Shown here piece by piece: positions 53,744 through 63,595 of a stretch of DNA of 64,000 nucleotides. The notes under the pieces were generated by a model, which worked only from the letters and a program-made list of their open reading frames with translations, searched no databases and was not told where the DNA came from. This DNA is from Halomonas sp. GT (GTDB taxonomy: Bacteria > Pseudomonadota > Gammaproteobacteria > Pseudomonadales > Halomonadaceae), in the NCBI RefSeq assembly GCF_002082565.1, contig NZ_CP020562.1:434001-498000 (forward strand). The letters are read 5' to 3'. Numbering within the stretch: the first letter of the stretch is position 1; every line of letters begins with the position of its first letter. The translations under genes were made by a program, and so were the position numbers.

Positions 53744-54487
53744 TCAATGCGCTTCGATGATCACTGCGCTGATATCGATGCCCAAGCTGGTGACTAACTG
53801 ATAGCTGCCTTCCAGTTCATCGGCTTCAGCACTTAGCAGAATATATTCAAAACGCTCTGAGGCCTGATCATGGCGTTCATAGAGCATGCAATGATGCGTG
53901 ACTTGAGATATTCCGCTGCCATTGGCGCGAGTCACCGTTTCCTCGAGCACTACCGGAGCTGACCATTCGCTGTTTTCAGCGCCCCAGACGCGCTGATAGC
54001 GTTTAAGGTCGTCTGGAATGTCGTCGCCTGATTCCAGCGTAAAGCTGCTCTGGCCGAGTGGATGAGCGGGTGCCTTGCTATCCGGCTGATTGATCAAACC
54101 ATCAAATTCAAGATTAGAAACATGTTGCGACGACAGGAAGTCGAACAGTTTGTATTCAAACACCTTGCCATTAGCAATGGAGGCTTGAATCCATGTGTCA
54201 TTTTCCAGATAAAAGCGCGCTAGCTGTTCGCCTTGGCCGAGTTCGACGACGCCAATCGCGGCTATTTCTTGCGCAGCGCCACTCCAACTGGCATCAAAAT
54301 TCAGGCTGTCGAACGCTTTCAGCGACAGCATATTGAGCGACACCATACCGCCGAGTCGAAGACCGCTAAAGTCGTCTGGGGTCATGCCGACGGGTAGGCC
54401 GCTAGAGCGTTGGGCGGTTTCGCTGGCATGCTTTTGTTGCACGCCTTTACTGTTGGCACGAAACAGTGATTTAAGTGAACCAAACAT
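53744..54487 (-). CDS. yjfK: DUF2491 protein (YjfK)
   Basis: 247-residue soluble protein, recognised by position and by the DUF2491 pattern: SGLRLGGMVSLNMLSLKAF near residue 45, LARFYLENDTWIQ near residue 95 and the YQRVWG segment. It has no signal peptide or membrane segment. Role unknown; it is the gene between the K+ channel and DUF350 genes and would act in the same envelope module. Confidence 0.85.
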   Translation of the reverse strand: MFGSLKSLFRANSKGVQQKHASETAQRSSGLPVGMTPDDFSGLRLGGMVSLNMLSLKAFDSLNFDASWSGAAQEIAAIGVVELGQGEQLARFYLENDTWIQASIANGKVFEYKLFDFLSSQHVSNLEFDGLINQPDSKAPAHPLGQSSFTLESGDDIPDDLKRYQRVWGAENSEWSAPVVLEETVTRANGSGISQVTHHCMLYERHDQASERFEYILLSAEADELEGSYQLVTSLGIDISAVIIEAH

Positions 54488-54517
54488 AGTGATGGTCCTC
54501 CTTGAAACGGTTGGATG

Positions 54518-55564
54518 TCATGCCAGTAACGATGAGAAATGTGCCGACGTCAGGCGCTCATAGGCCATGTAATACAGCACATCGCCATCACTCAACTCAC
54601 GGGCGGAGGGTGGGTTGAGCATATTCGCCTCGTCACTAATGGAAGTGACGCCAAGCAAGGTGGCATTATGCGCCTCCTTGGCTAGGGAGAATAATTGGCC
54701 AAACGTGCTGCCTTTGGGAATATCTTGCAGCCGCGTTTGGTACTGAGTGGCACCATGATTTACAGCAAGCAGTTCATTCACGACGCGGCTTATGCCTGCG
54801 TCAGTCGCTGAGCGCACCAGCATTTCTAGTGCCATAGCTTCGGTGCATTCAATGCCTGGAAGCGTGCGGCGCAACATTGCAGCAGTGTTAGGGTTTTCGC
54901 AGTGCGCAACGATATGGCAGCCAGGAGACTTTAGGCTATAAGCGGAAAGCGCCACAGTCGCCACGCGTTCATCGCTGCCGTCATAGATAATAATACGGCT
55001 GGCATTTTCAACGCCGGCGCGCTTGAGAAGCTCCATGTTGGCGAAGCTATCACCCTTGACGAATTTTAAGTCGCCCGGACGTGGGTTGTTGATGTCTTTG
55101 GTGACACACAGCACGATTTCATCAGGGAGCTGCCGGTCAGCTTTGAGAATATCAATGATCTTTTCAGTGGTTTCTCCATGCCAGCCTAACACCACCGTGT
55201 GGCCAGTAAGGTCGCTGTAATCGCCTTTTCCTTGCATTTGCTGCCTCCAAAAGTTGCCCACCGTGACGGTTGCCTTGCCAATCAGGGCAGCAAATAGCGA
55301 AATACCGCCTGGGATCAGGTAAAACACAGCGATCAGTTGCCCAGCAGTTGAACTCGGCGAGAAGTCCCCATAGCCCACGGTGGAAGCCGTAACAACGTAA
55401 AAATACAGCCACAACGGCAGTGAGTTGGCAACCTCTTCGCCAGAGAGCCCCATGAGTAGCCAAGAGGTTGCCATATGTGCCAGTGCCAGCAGTAACAGAA
55501 ACGTCCAACTGACGTTAATCGTAGAGGCTTTTAAAACTTTTAGTAGCCGTTGTAGCACTGGCAT
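54518..55564 (-). CDS. Potassium channel with TrkA-N domain
   Basis: 348 residues with two membrane helices around a pore loop carrying the K+ selectivity filter TVGYGD (residues ~60-65), then an RCK/TrkA-N domain (GHTVVLGWHGETTEKIIDIL) and a TrkA-C-like end. The Rossmann glycine pattern is degenerate (LGWHGETTE), so nucleotide binding is uncertain. E. coli yjfIJKLMC has no such gene; its place between yjfJ and yjfK suggests that potassium flux is part of the envelope response in this lineage. Confidence 0.9.
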   Translation of the reverse strand: MPVLQRLLKVLKASTINVSWTFLLLLALAHMATSWLLMGLSGEEVANSLPLWLYFYVVTASTVGYGDFSPSSTAGQLIAVFYLIPGGISLFAALIGKATVTVGNFWRQQMQGKGDYSDLTGHTVVLGWHGETTEKIIDILKADRQLPDEIVLCVTKDINNPRPGDLKFVKGDSFANMELLKRAGVENASRIIIYDGSDERVATVALSAYSLKSPGCHIVAHCENPNTAAMLRRTLPGIECTEAMALEMLVRSATDAGISRVVNELLAVNHGATQYQTRLQDIPKGSTFGQLFSLAKEAHNATLLGVTSISDEANMLNPPSARELSDGDVLYYMAYERLTSAHFSSLLA

Positions 55565-55610
55565 GGCGTCAGTCTTCCTTGCGTTCAGGCGGTAGTAATA
55601 ACGCTAGCAC

Positions 55611-56306
55611 TCAATTGCCAGCATTTTGCTTGGCTTTTAGGCGAGCCAGAACATCGCTTCCTGACGTCTGCTGTTTGCCGATACCTGCCTGGGAAAGGCG
55701 CGCTTCCAAGTCAGCGCCGGAATCTTGTGCTTGCATTGATTCACCAATCTTAAGCTTTTCAGCCTGTAGGGCCTGGCGCTCTTTAATGCGTTCAAGGGAG
55801 GCAACGGCGCTGTTCATGCTGGCATTTTGGCCAGCATGTTGAGATGCCACGGCAGCCTGTGCTTTTTGCGCGGCTTCAGTGGCTTTGACGTGGGACATTT
55901 GCTGCTCAACGCGGCGAATTTCACCTTTAGATTTAGCGATGGTCGACTTCAGTGCTTCGATAGTGCCATCATACTGGGTGACATTGGCCTGAGCGATTTC
56001 GCGCTCGCTTTCCAAGCGGGCAATTTCTCCAGCGACTTCTTCGGCTAGGCTCTGCTCGCCTTTCTCAAGCGCTGCCATGGCGCTTTTTTCGTATTCCGCC
56101 ATTTTATCCGACAGCGTATCTACTTCCTTGGCAGCAAGGTTACGCCTGGCCATGATGGTAGTGAGTTCTTCATTGGCCCGGTTCATTGCCGTTTTGGCGT
56201 CACGTAGTTCTTGTTCCATAATACGTATCCCCTGACTATCGACAATCGCTTCGCCGGTTTCAGTGGCTTTGCCGCGCAGGGCGGTAAACATTTTGCGTAG
56301 TAACAT
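55611..56306 (-). CDS. yjfJ: PspA/IM30 family protein (YjfJ)
   Basis: 231-residue, almost wholly helical coiled-coil protein with the PspA/IM30 pattern (MEQELRDAKTAMNRANEELTTIMARR and KGEQSLAEEVAGEIARLESE). Relatives are peripheral inner-membrane proteins that polymerise on damaged membrane. The start follows AAGGAG. It stands between the DUF2170 gene and the channel gene, as yjfJ stands second in E. coli yjfIJKLMC. Confidence 0.9.
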   Translation of the reverse strand: MLLRKMFTALRGKATETGEAIVDSQGIRIMEQELRDAKTAMNRANEELTTIMARRNLAAKEVDTLSDKMAEYEKSAMAALEKGEQSLAEEVAGEIARLESEREIAQANVTQYDGTIEALKSTIAKSKGEIRRVEQQMSHVKATEAAQKAQAAVASQHAGQNASMNSAVASLERIKERQALQAEKLKIGESMQAQDSGADLEARLSQAGIGKQQTSGSDVLARLKAKQNAGN

Positions 56307-56385
56307 CGGGTAACTCCTTAAATCGAACTAATCCGACGCTTGCGCGTGGGACGAACAACCGGTTGATATTGAATCAGGTGAACAA

Positions 56386-56793
56386 TCAGTCGATTAAATC
56401 GGCAATTTCCAGGGCAGCCTGAGCGCAAGCTTCTACTTCTGCACTGATTGCCTCGAGCTTGCAGTCTGAAAATAGCTGCCCATAGACGACATAGTAATCT
56501 TCGTCACCCAAGGTGTGGATACCAACGCTGACCAGCGGTAGGGTCATGCCCAGGCGTAACAAGGCATCGTTGAAGGTAGTGATATCCTTAACCGCGCTGG
56601 TGGGCGCCACTTCGGTCATCACCAGCCACTCTTGCTCAGAATACGTCAGGGTAACAGGTAAGTCGCCGTAGTCCTTGAGTGTAAACACCAGCGAATCATT
56701 GTCTTGGTCGAGGGTGATGTCAGCGTTAGGCCAGTTTAACTCGTTCTGTTCTACGCTGTGTTTAATCGTTTCAAGTCGTGTCTGTGTATTCAT
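56386..56793 (-). CDS. yjfI: DUF2170 protein (YjfI)
   Basis: 135-residue soluble, acidic protein and first gene of the yjf operon. DUF2170 features are the FTLKDYGDLPVTLTYSEQEWLVMTEVAPTSAVKD region and LGDEDYYVVYGQL. Function unknown. Its promoter should lie in the ~200-bp gap to the divergent acidic protein gene, where I find only a 12-bp repeat and no convincing boxes. Confidence 0.86.
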   Translation of the reverse strand: MNTQTRLETIKHSVEQNELNWPNADITLDQDNDSLVFTLKDYGDLPVTLTYSEQEWLVMTEVAPTSAVKDITTFNDALLRLGMTLPLVSVGIHTLGDEDYYVVYGQLFSDCKLEAISAEVEACAQAALEIADLID

Positions 56794-56822
56794 TAAGCGT
56801 ATCCTAATGGTCTATCCGGCAG

Positions 56823-56855
56823 AGGGCTGTAGATAGGGCTGTAGATAGGGCTGTA
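56823..56855. repeat. 12-bp tandem repeat upstream of yjfI
   Basis: AGGGCTGTAGAT is repeated twice, followed by a partial third copy AGGGCTGTA, in the divergent gap between yjfI and the acidic protein gene. Confidence 0.75.
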
Positions 56856-56998
56856 ACAGCCGTGCCGATGAGTAACGGTGTTGTTGGCTAAAAATTCTTC
56901 AGCATTTTACCGAATCAATCGATATTGCGTCTGCACCGATGGCAAACTAATCCGTTAGCACCCATAATGGTCAACGTTTCGACGGCGAGGAGAATCCC

Positions 56999-57385
56999 AT
57001 GAAACTGCTAAATCGCTCTGCCCTGAGCGTCAGGCCGACCCAGACCTTCGTGGACTGGATCAATGCGCTCGAACCCACCATGGGAGACGACGACCTGACC
57101 CTGGACGACGTCGAACGTGAAAGTACGGTGTACCTTATCCCAGAGATGGATACCCCCGAAGCGCTTGAGACGTTTGTTCGTGAGCGCTATGCAGAAATCC
57201 TAGAGACTGAGCTGCGTGCCTGGGAAGAGGATGAGCGCCAATGGCCAGAAAAGCTTGATTGGTCACTGTTCCAAGACTTTTTACGCATTGAGCATAGCTA
57301 CCTTGCGATTGATCTTGACGACGAAACCGCCCTTGAAATTTCTGAGGTTGATGACGCACTCCTGCTCGACAATGAGCAAGACTAG
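56999..57385 (+). CDS. Conserved acidic hypothetical protein
   Basis: 128 residues, very rich in Asp and Glu (about one third of residues in several stretches, such as GDDDLTLDDVERE), with a Trp pair in RAWEEDERQWPEKLDWSLF. There is no signal peptide or membrane segment. The start has a GGCGAGGAG site and the stop is followed by an intrinsic terminator, so it is a real monocistronic gene. I do not recognise a family. Strong acidity is common in halophile cytosolic proteins. Confidence 0.8.
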   Translation: MKLLNRSALSVRPTQTFVDWINALEPTMGDDDLTLDDVERESTVYLIPEMDTPEALETFVRERYAEILETELRAWEEDERQWPEKLDWSLFQDFLRIEHSYLAIDLDDETALEISEVDDALLLDNEQD

Positions 57386-57417
57386 CGCATTGCCGTCTTG
57401 ATGTATGCGTATTGTGG

Positions 57418-57440
57418 AACCGGCCCAGGCCGGTTTTATT
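57418..57440 (+). terminator. Intrinsic terminator after the acidic protein gene
   Basis: AACCGGC-CCAG-GCCGGTT followed by TTATTG: a 7-bp GC-rich stem with a moderate T-run. Confidence 0.85.
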
Positions 57441-57473
57441 GTTTTTAATGGTGCAGTTTAGGAACGAACCACC

Positions 57474-58877
57474 ATGCGATTGTTTGAAACTCGGGCGGGT
57501 GACGATGGTTTGCCAGGTCCCGCGCGTGCGCTAGCTGTACTGGCACTCGTCACTGGCACGCTAATGGCGGTGGTCGACACCACCATGATTAATTTGGCTC
57601 TCCCGACGATTGCCGAAGACCTTAATGTGCCTGCCTCCAGAGCGGTATGGATCACCAATTTATTCCAAGTGGTCTGCGCGGCGTTCTTATTAGTGTTTGC
57701 AGGCATGAGTGAGCTGATCACCCGCAGACGGCTCTATTTATTCGGTTTGGCTACCTTCGTTTTCGCGGCGTTAGGGGCGGCTCTGTCGCGTCATTTAGAA
57801 ACGCTACTGCTATTTCGCGCCTTACAGGGGTTAGGGGCGGCGGCCACGCTGTCCATTGGCCCGTCGTTGTATCGGGCGATTTTTCCGTCACGTCTATTGG
57901 GTAGCGCTTTAGGGCTTAGCGCGTTAGTGGTGGCCGGTGGCTATGCAGCAGGCCCAACGTTGAGCGGCGTTATCCTCTTGTTTGCCGATTGGCCTTGGTT
58001 GTTCGCACTCAATGTTCCCCTTGGCGTGTGTTCCTTATGGCTTGCTAGTCGTGCGTTGCCCCGAGATAAGCCGCGCCAGGGCAGCTTTGATGCGCTGGGT
58101 GCGCTGCTGTCTATGTTGATGCTGGCGAGCTTCTTTCTCGCGATGGACGCAGTTGGCCATGCCGCACCGCTATGGCAAAGCGGTGGCTGGTCGGTGATAG
58201 CGGTGCTGGCTTGCGCGCTGTTTATTCGACGCCAGCGTCACGCGCCTTATCCGCTGTTGCCGCTAAGCATATTTGCTGAAAAACGCTTTACGCTAGCTGT
58301 TTCAGCGTCAGGGTTGGCCTTTATCGGTCAGGGACTAACGTTTGTTGCACTGTCGTTTTTTTACCAGGAGCAGATGGGATTCTCGCCGTTGGAAACAGCG
58401 TGGTTGTTCACCCCTTGGCCGTTAGCGATTATGGTGGTTGGCCCCCTGGCTGGTCGTTTAGCTGACCGGATCAACCCGAGTCTTCTTTCAAGCGCAGGCT
58501 TGATACTGCTAATGATGGGATTAGTAGCGCTAGCACTCGTGGATGAATCTACCGGCGTGGCAGGCAGCCTGTGGCGCACCGCTTTATGTGGCATCGGATT
58601 TGGTCTGTTTCAGCCACCTAACAACCGTGAAATGATGGGCAGTCTTCCGCCTGAGCGAAGCGCTAATGTATCCGGTGTGATGAGCACTACCCGTACCGTT
58701 GGACAATCGTTTGGAGTGGCCTTGGTGGGGGCGGCCTTGGCATTGGGTTCACCTGTACAGATAACCCTTTGGCTGGGGGCTGGCACCACGCTGCTAGCGC
58801 TAGTGGCCAGCCTTTCCCGGGTGGCGCTGGCCCAGCGTGCTCTCATTGAGCGGCGGGCATCGTGTGTTAGCAAGTAA
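57474..58877 (+). CDS. MFS transporter, DHA2 (14-helix) drug:H+ antiporter type
   Basis: 467-residue inner-membrane transporter of the SmvA/EmrB-like DHA2 group. Motif D1-like MAVVDTTMINLALPTI lies in the first helix; SELITRRRLYLFGL is motif A-like and VVAGGYAAGPTLSG is motif C, the antiporter signature. About 13-14 hydrophobic segments are visible. No adaptor or regulator is adjacent. The exported compound (antiseptic, dye or metabolite) is unknown. bolA begins 43 bp after its stop. Confidence 0.9.
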   Translation: MRLFETRAGDDGLPGPARALAVLALVTGTLMAVVDTTMINLALPTIAEDLNVPASRAVWITNLFQVVCAAFLLVFAGMSELITRRRLYLFGLATFVFAALGAALSRHLETLLLFRALQGLGAAATLSIGPSLYRAIFPSRLLGSALGLSALVVAGGYAAGPTLSGVILLFADWPWLFALNVPLGVCSLWLASRALPRDKPRQGSFDALGALLSMLMLASFFLAMDAVGHAAPLWQSGGWSVIAVLACALFIRRQRHAPYPLLPLSIFAEKRFTLAVSASGLAFIGQGLTFVALSFFYQEQMGFSPLETAWLFTPWPLAIMVVGPLAGRLADRINPSLLSSAGLILLMMGLVALALVDESTGVAGSLWRTALCGIGFGLFQPPNNREMMGSLPPERSANVSGVMSTTRTVGQSFGVALVGAALALGSPVQITLWLGAGTTLLALVASLSRVALAQRALIERRASCVSK

Positions 58878-58920
58878 GGGCGTACAATAAATCGGTTGCT
58901 GATTGAAGGAGAAAGTACTC

Positions 58921-59229
58921 ATGGCGATGCAGACACAGATTGAGCAGAAGTTAGCGGCGTTAACGCCCGACGTGCTGCACGTAGAAAATGAAAGCCACAT
59001 GCATAACGTGCCGGCTAACGCTGAGACACACTTTAAAGTCACCCTGGTAAGCGATAGCTTCGATGGCATAATGCCAGTGAAGCGCCATCAGCAGATTTAT
59101 ACGCTGCTCGCCGATGAGCTGTCTGGACCCGTGCATGCATTAGCGTTACATCTGTACACCCCAAAAGAGTGGCAGGCACGTGGCGGTGAGCGCCCGAATT
59201 CGCCTAACTGTCGGGGCGGCGGCCAGTGA
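58921..59229 (+). CDS. bolA: BolA family protein
   Basis: 102-residue BolA, a partner of monothiol glutaredoxins in Fe-S handling and a morphology regulator. The family pattern HMHNVPANAETHFKVTLVSD, followed by RHQQIYTLL and VHALALHLYTPKEW, is clear; the conserved His of the FxGxxxxxRHQ region is present. ATG 58921 follows GAAGGAGAAAG; a TTG at 58903 would place that site inside the gene. It overlaps the next gene by 4 bp (GTGA). Confidence 0.93.
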   Translation: MAMQTQIEQKLAALTPDVLHVENESHMHNVPANAETHFKVTLVSDSFDGIMPVKRHQQIYTLLADELSGPVHALALHLYTPKEWQARGGERPNSPNCRGGGQ

Positions 59230-60077
59230 CGCCAGACATTATTCGTAGGCAGTATTTGGATGCAATGGGGATAACAGCCTGGGCATCCAAGTATCAACTG
59301 CCGAACGCACGACCGACTGAGGCCTGCGAGTGGGAAGATGCGCCGGCTGTTACTCCGCCGCGAGAGCGCCTTCACGCGCTATTAGACGACGCACCTACAC
59401 CGCGCCCACGTAATCAGTCGCCTAAAGATGATAGCGTTCCCGTGGCTACTGGCACGGCATCCTCTTCGGCCCCTGCGGCAGTACGTGCGCTGCTGGGCCA
59501 GCCTCCAGTTTCTGCCAGTAAGCCAGCCGACGCACCCGTTACTTCCGCACAGGAAGGCTCTACACAGGAAAAAGCGCCTGTTAGCAAAGTTGAGCCGCTT
59601 ACGTTCAGCCTTTCCTGTATGTGTGTTGGTGGACGCTGGTTAAGCCTTCATGAGGGGGAAATAACGCCTATTGAACAGCAACTGCTAGCTAATATGTTGC
59701 GGGCAGCGGGCGTGTTGAACGGCGAGATGCCCGCGGTGACGTATTTCAAATGGCCGCCAATGGCAAATACGTTCACGCCGGAGGAGCCGCTTGAAGAAGC
59801 GCAAGACGGGGTGGCTGCCTTTATTGCTGGCGCGGCAGGTAGGCAAGGCTGGCAGTTAGAACGCCTGTTGTGGTGGGGGGCTGACGAACAGCCAGACGAC
59901 TCGCCCTTAGCGCGGGTTATGGCTGTTAGCCAGCAACGGAGCCAAACGCTGTCGCTGCCCGTGTGGCAAGCCCCAGCGTTGAAGACACTTGTCGAACAGG
60001 CGAGTGCCAAGCGTAAGCTTTGGCCTGCGCTGGTGTCGCTTGGTCAACAGTGGCGTGCTGAGGTTGCTAACCAGTGA
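59226..60077 (+). CDS. Putative HolD-like protein (DNA polymerase III psi)
   Basis: 283 residues, far longer than the 137-residue E. coli psi. The N-terminus RRQYLDAMGITAWASKYQLPNA resembles the psi segment around LGITQWSLRRPGAL that binds chi, and the C-terminus APALKTLVEQASAKRKLWPAL resembles the end of psi. The middle (residues ~45-125) is a Pro/Ala/Ser-rich low-complexity linker. Synteny supports the call: holD precedes rimI in E. coli, and here rimI overlaps this stop (GTGA). Start is GTG overlapping bolA. If true, it links SSB-chi to the clamp loader. Confidence 0.66.
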   Translation: MTPDIIRRQYLDAMGITAWASKYQLPNARPTEACEWEDAPAVTPPRERLHALLDDAPTPRPRNQSPKDDSVPVATGTASSSAPAAVRALLGQPPVSASKPADAPVTSAQEGSTQEKAPVSKVEPLTFSLSCMCVGGRWLSLHEGEITPIEQQLLANMLRAAGVLNGEMPAVTYFKWPPMANTFTPEEPLEEAQDGVAAFIAGAAGRQGWQLERLLWWGADEQPDDSPLARVMAVSQQRSQTLSLPVWQAPALKTLVEQASAKRKLWPALVSLGQQWRAEVANQ

Positions 60078-60547
60078 TAAGCCTAATAGATGTTGCTGAC
60101 AGTGCTACGTTACAGGCGTTAGAAGCGCAAACTAACAGTGGCATAAGCTCGCAGCATCTATGTGATGCGTTAGACGATCCTGGTTCACAGGTGATTGGCT
60201 ACTGGCAACCATCAGCTTCGATTGGCAATGTGTCCGTTGACGGTGTGCTACTTGGTTATGCCATCGTGGTGCGTTTGCCATTTGAAGCAGAGCTTCAAGC
60301 GATTGGAGTGCTTCCGCAACAGCAAGGCCAGGGAATTGGTGGCAAGCTGCTTGGTGAAGTGATCGCCTGTGCTAGGCAGTGGCAAAGCGAGCGCTTACTG
60401 CTCGAAGTGCGAGCAAGTAACCAACGTGCGATAAAGCTCTATCAGCACTACGAGTTTAATGAAGATGGTCGGCGCCGAGGTTACTACCCGGCTGCACAGG
60501 GTGCCGCCGGGCGAGAAGATGCGCTACTGATGTCGCGCTTACTTTAA
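60074..60547 (+). CDS. rimI: Ribosomal protein S18 alanine N-acetyltransferase
   Basis: 157-residue GNAT enzyme. The acetyl-CoA loop is PQQQGQGIGGKLL, followed by LLEVRASNQRAIKLYQHYEF and GRRRGYYPA, the typical RimI end pattern. The start is GTG inside the upstream stop. Its stop TAA overlaps the stop of the converging zapB by two bases. Confidence 0.93.
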   Translation: MISLIDVADSATLQALEAQTNSGISSQHLCDALDDPGSQVIGYWQPSASIGNVSVDGVLLGYAIVVRLPFEAELQAIGVLPQQQGQGIGGKLLGEVIACARQWQSERLLLEVRASNQRAIKLYQHYEFNEDGRRRGYYPAAQGAAGREDALLMSRLL

Positions 60548-60738
60548 GACACGCTATCGCTTTCGATGTCTTCAAATTTGCTGAGTACACCCTGTAAACG
60601 GCGCTCCCACTCCTCACGTTCTTGCTTTAGCAGCGCGTTCTCGCCACGCAGCTCTTCGTTTTCAAGCTTCATCAATTCCAACGCCTCAACGGTGTCGGTA
60701 ATTTTCTGTTCCAACTGGTTAAATAACTCAAGGCTCAT
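60544..60738 (-). CDS. zapB: Cell division protein ZapB (coiled coil)
   Basis: 64-residue coiled-coil protein starting SLELFNQLEQKITDTVEALELM, with heptads to the end; ZapB stabilises the Z-ring through ZapA. ATG 60738 follows GGAGGTAGGC; a longer frame to 60768 has no site. It converges with rimI. Confidence 0.87.
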   Translation of the reverse strand: MSLELFNQLEQKITDTVEALELMKLENEELRGENALLKQEREEWERRLQGVLSKFEDIESDSVS

Positions 60739-60845
60739 GCCTACCTCCAATAACGTCGACAGGCACACTACCTGTCATAACGGGGATAAAAACGTAATTC
60801 AGTTGGGCGAGCGTAACGCCGCTGCAGGATTGCGGCAAGCGCAGT

Positions 60846-61472
60846 TTACACGGGTTTACGAAGATAGAGGCGAGCCGCACTTTCACCCGCCTGGGTTTCC
60901 CGATAAAGCTGCCAGTTAGTGGGCACGTTTGGAGAGAGGGACTTTTCAGTTTCCAGGTAAATCATGGCATCGTCTGCAAGCCAGCCGCCGGTTTCTAATG
61001 CGGAACAGCAGGAAGCGGCCAATCCTTGATGAAACGGTGGATCAAGAAAGACGACATCTGCAGGCTGTTGGCAGGGTTGGTTGAGAAAAGCGAGTGCATC
61101 AGTAGATACCACCCGGCCATTACTAGCTCCAAGGGTGATAATATTTTCACTAATTAGCGCGGCTACCCGGGCGTCGCGCTCGACCAATGTAACGTGGCTG
61201 GCGCCGCGGGAAAGGGCTTCAAAACCGAGCGCTCCCGTACCTGCAAAAAGATCCAGTACTTGCTTGCCAAACAGGTGTTGGCCTAGCCAGTTGAATAGGG
61301 TTTCACGCACGCGATCAGGGGTGGGGCGTAGCCCTGGGTGGTCGAGTACGGGCAGCTGACGGCGGCGAAAGTCGCCACCGATGATGCGTAGCTTGCCCGG
61401 CGGTTTGGCATGCCCGCGCCGCGCCGTCGATGAGCGAGAGGATGAGGGGCGAGAAGAGCGTTGTCGTTTCAT
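60846..61472 (-). CDS. rsmD: 16S rRNA (guanine(966)-N(2))-methyltransferase
   Basis: SAM-dependent methyltransferase of the small ribosomal subunit, about 208 residues. A basic Ser/Arg-rich N-terminus leads to LRIIGGDFRRRQLPV; the SAM motif is VLDLFAGTGALGFEALSRGA and the catalytic motif IV is VFLDPPF. I use ATG 61472; a GTG at 61541 is possible but gives an unrelated N-terminus. It is divergent from ftsY, the conserved rsmD-ftsYEX arrangement. Confidence 0.92.
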   Translation of the reverse strand: MKRQRSSRPSSSRSSTARRGHAKPPGKLRIIGGDFRRRQLPVLDHPGLRPTPDRVRETLFNWLGQHLFGKQVLDLFAGTGALGFEALSRGASHVTLVERDARVAALISENIITLGASNGRVVSTDALAFLNQPCQQPADVVFLDPPFHQGLAASCCSALETGGWLADDAMIYLETEKSLSPNVPTNWQLYRETQAGESAARLYLRKPV

Positions 61473-61562
61473 AACGCGGATTGTAGCGGGCAACTTATCC
61501 AAAGTCTTGGTCTGCGGTGGTAGGATAATCGCAATGTTCACCTATTTAGTCGGATGACACCT

Positions 61563-62926
<1,364 letters not shown>

Positions 62927-62930
<4 letters not shown>

Positions 62931-63595
62931 TCGCTTTTGAACATGTGGGTAAGCGCTATGGAGGGCGCTTTGAGGCGCTGGCACACCTAAACTTTCGCGT
63001 TGCAAGAGGCGAAATGGTGTTCCTGACGGGGCATTCTGGTGCTGGTAAAAGCTCGTTGCTGCGACTAATTATGCGCCTCGAAAAGCCTAGCCGTGGCCGG
63101 GTAGTGGTGGCTGGGCACGACATTGCGGAGCTCCACGCCAGCCAAGTGCCGTTTTATCGTCGGCAAATTGGTGTGGTGTTTCAAGATCACCAATTGCTGT
63201 TTGATCGCAGCGTGTTCCGTAATGTATCTCTGCCGCTAGAAATCCAGGGGCTTGAGCCACGCGAAGCAGCGCGGCGGGTTCGTGCAGCCTTGGATAAAGT
63301 CGGGCTTTTACACCGCGAAAAAGCGCTGCCAGTAGAGCTTTCCGGCGGTGAGCAGCAGCGAGTAGGAATTGCGCGCGCGGTGGTTAATAAGCCAGCTTTG
63401 CTTCTTGCTGATGAGCCTACCGGTAACCTTGACCCACAGCTTTCTGCCGACATTATGGCGCTGTTCGAAGACTTCAATCGCATTGGCACCACCGTGATGA
63501 TTGCCAGTCACGACTTAGCGCTGATTGCACGACTGCGTCACCGCATTTTGCGTTTGCGGGATGGTCGTCTGGTGGCAGATGAGGGGGCCGTATGA
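62927..63595 (+). CDS. ftsE: Cell division ATP-binding protein FtsE
   Basis: 222-residue ABC ATPase that with FtsX controls septal peptidoglycan hydrolases. Walker A is GHSGAGKSS, the Q-loop is VVFQDHQLLF, the signature is LSGGEQQR, and Walker B is LLLADEPTGN. It overlaps ftsY upstream and ftsX downstream by 4 bp each (ATGA), so the three are translationally coupled. Confidence 0.96.
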
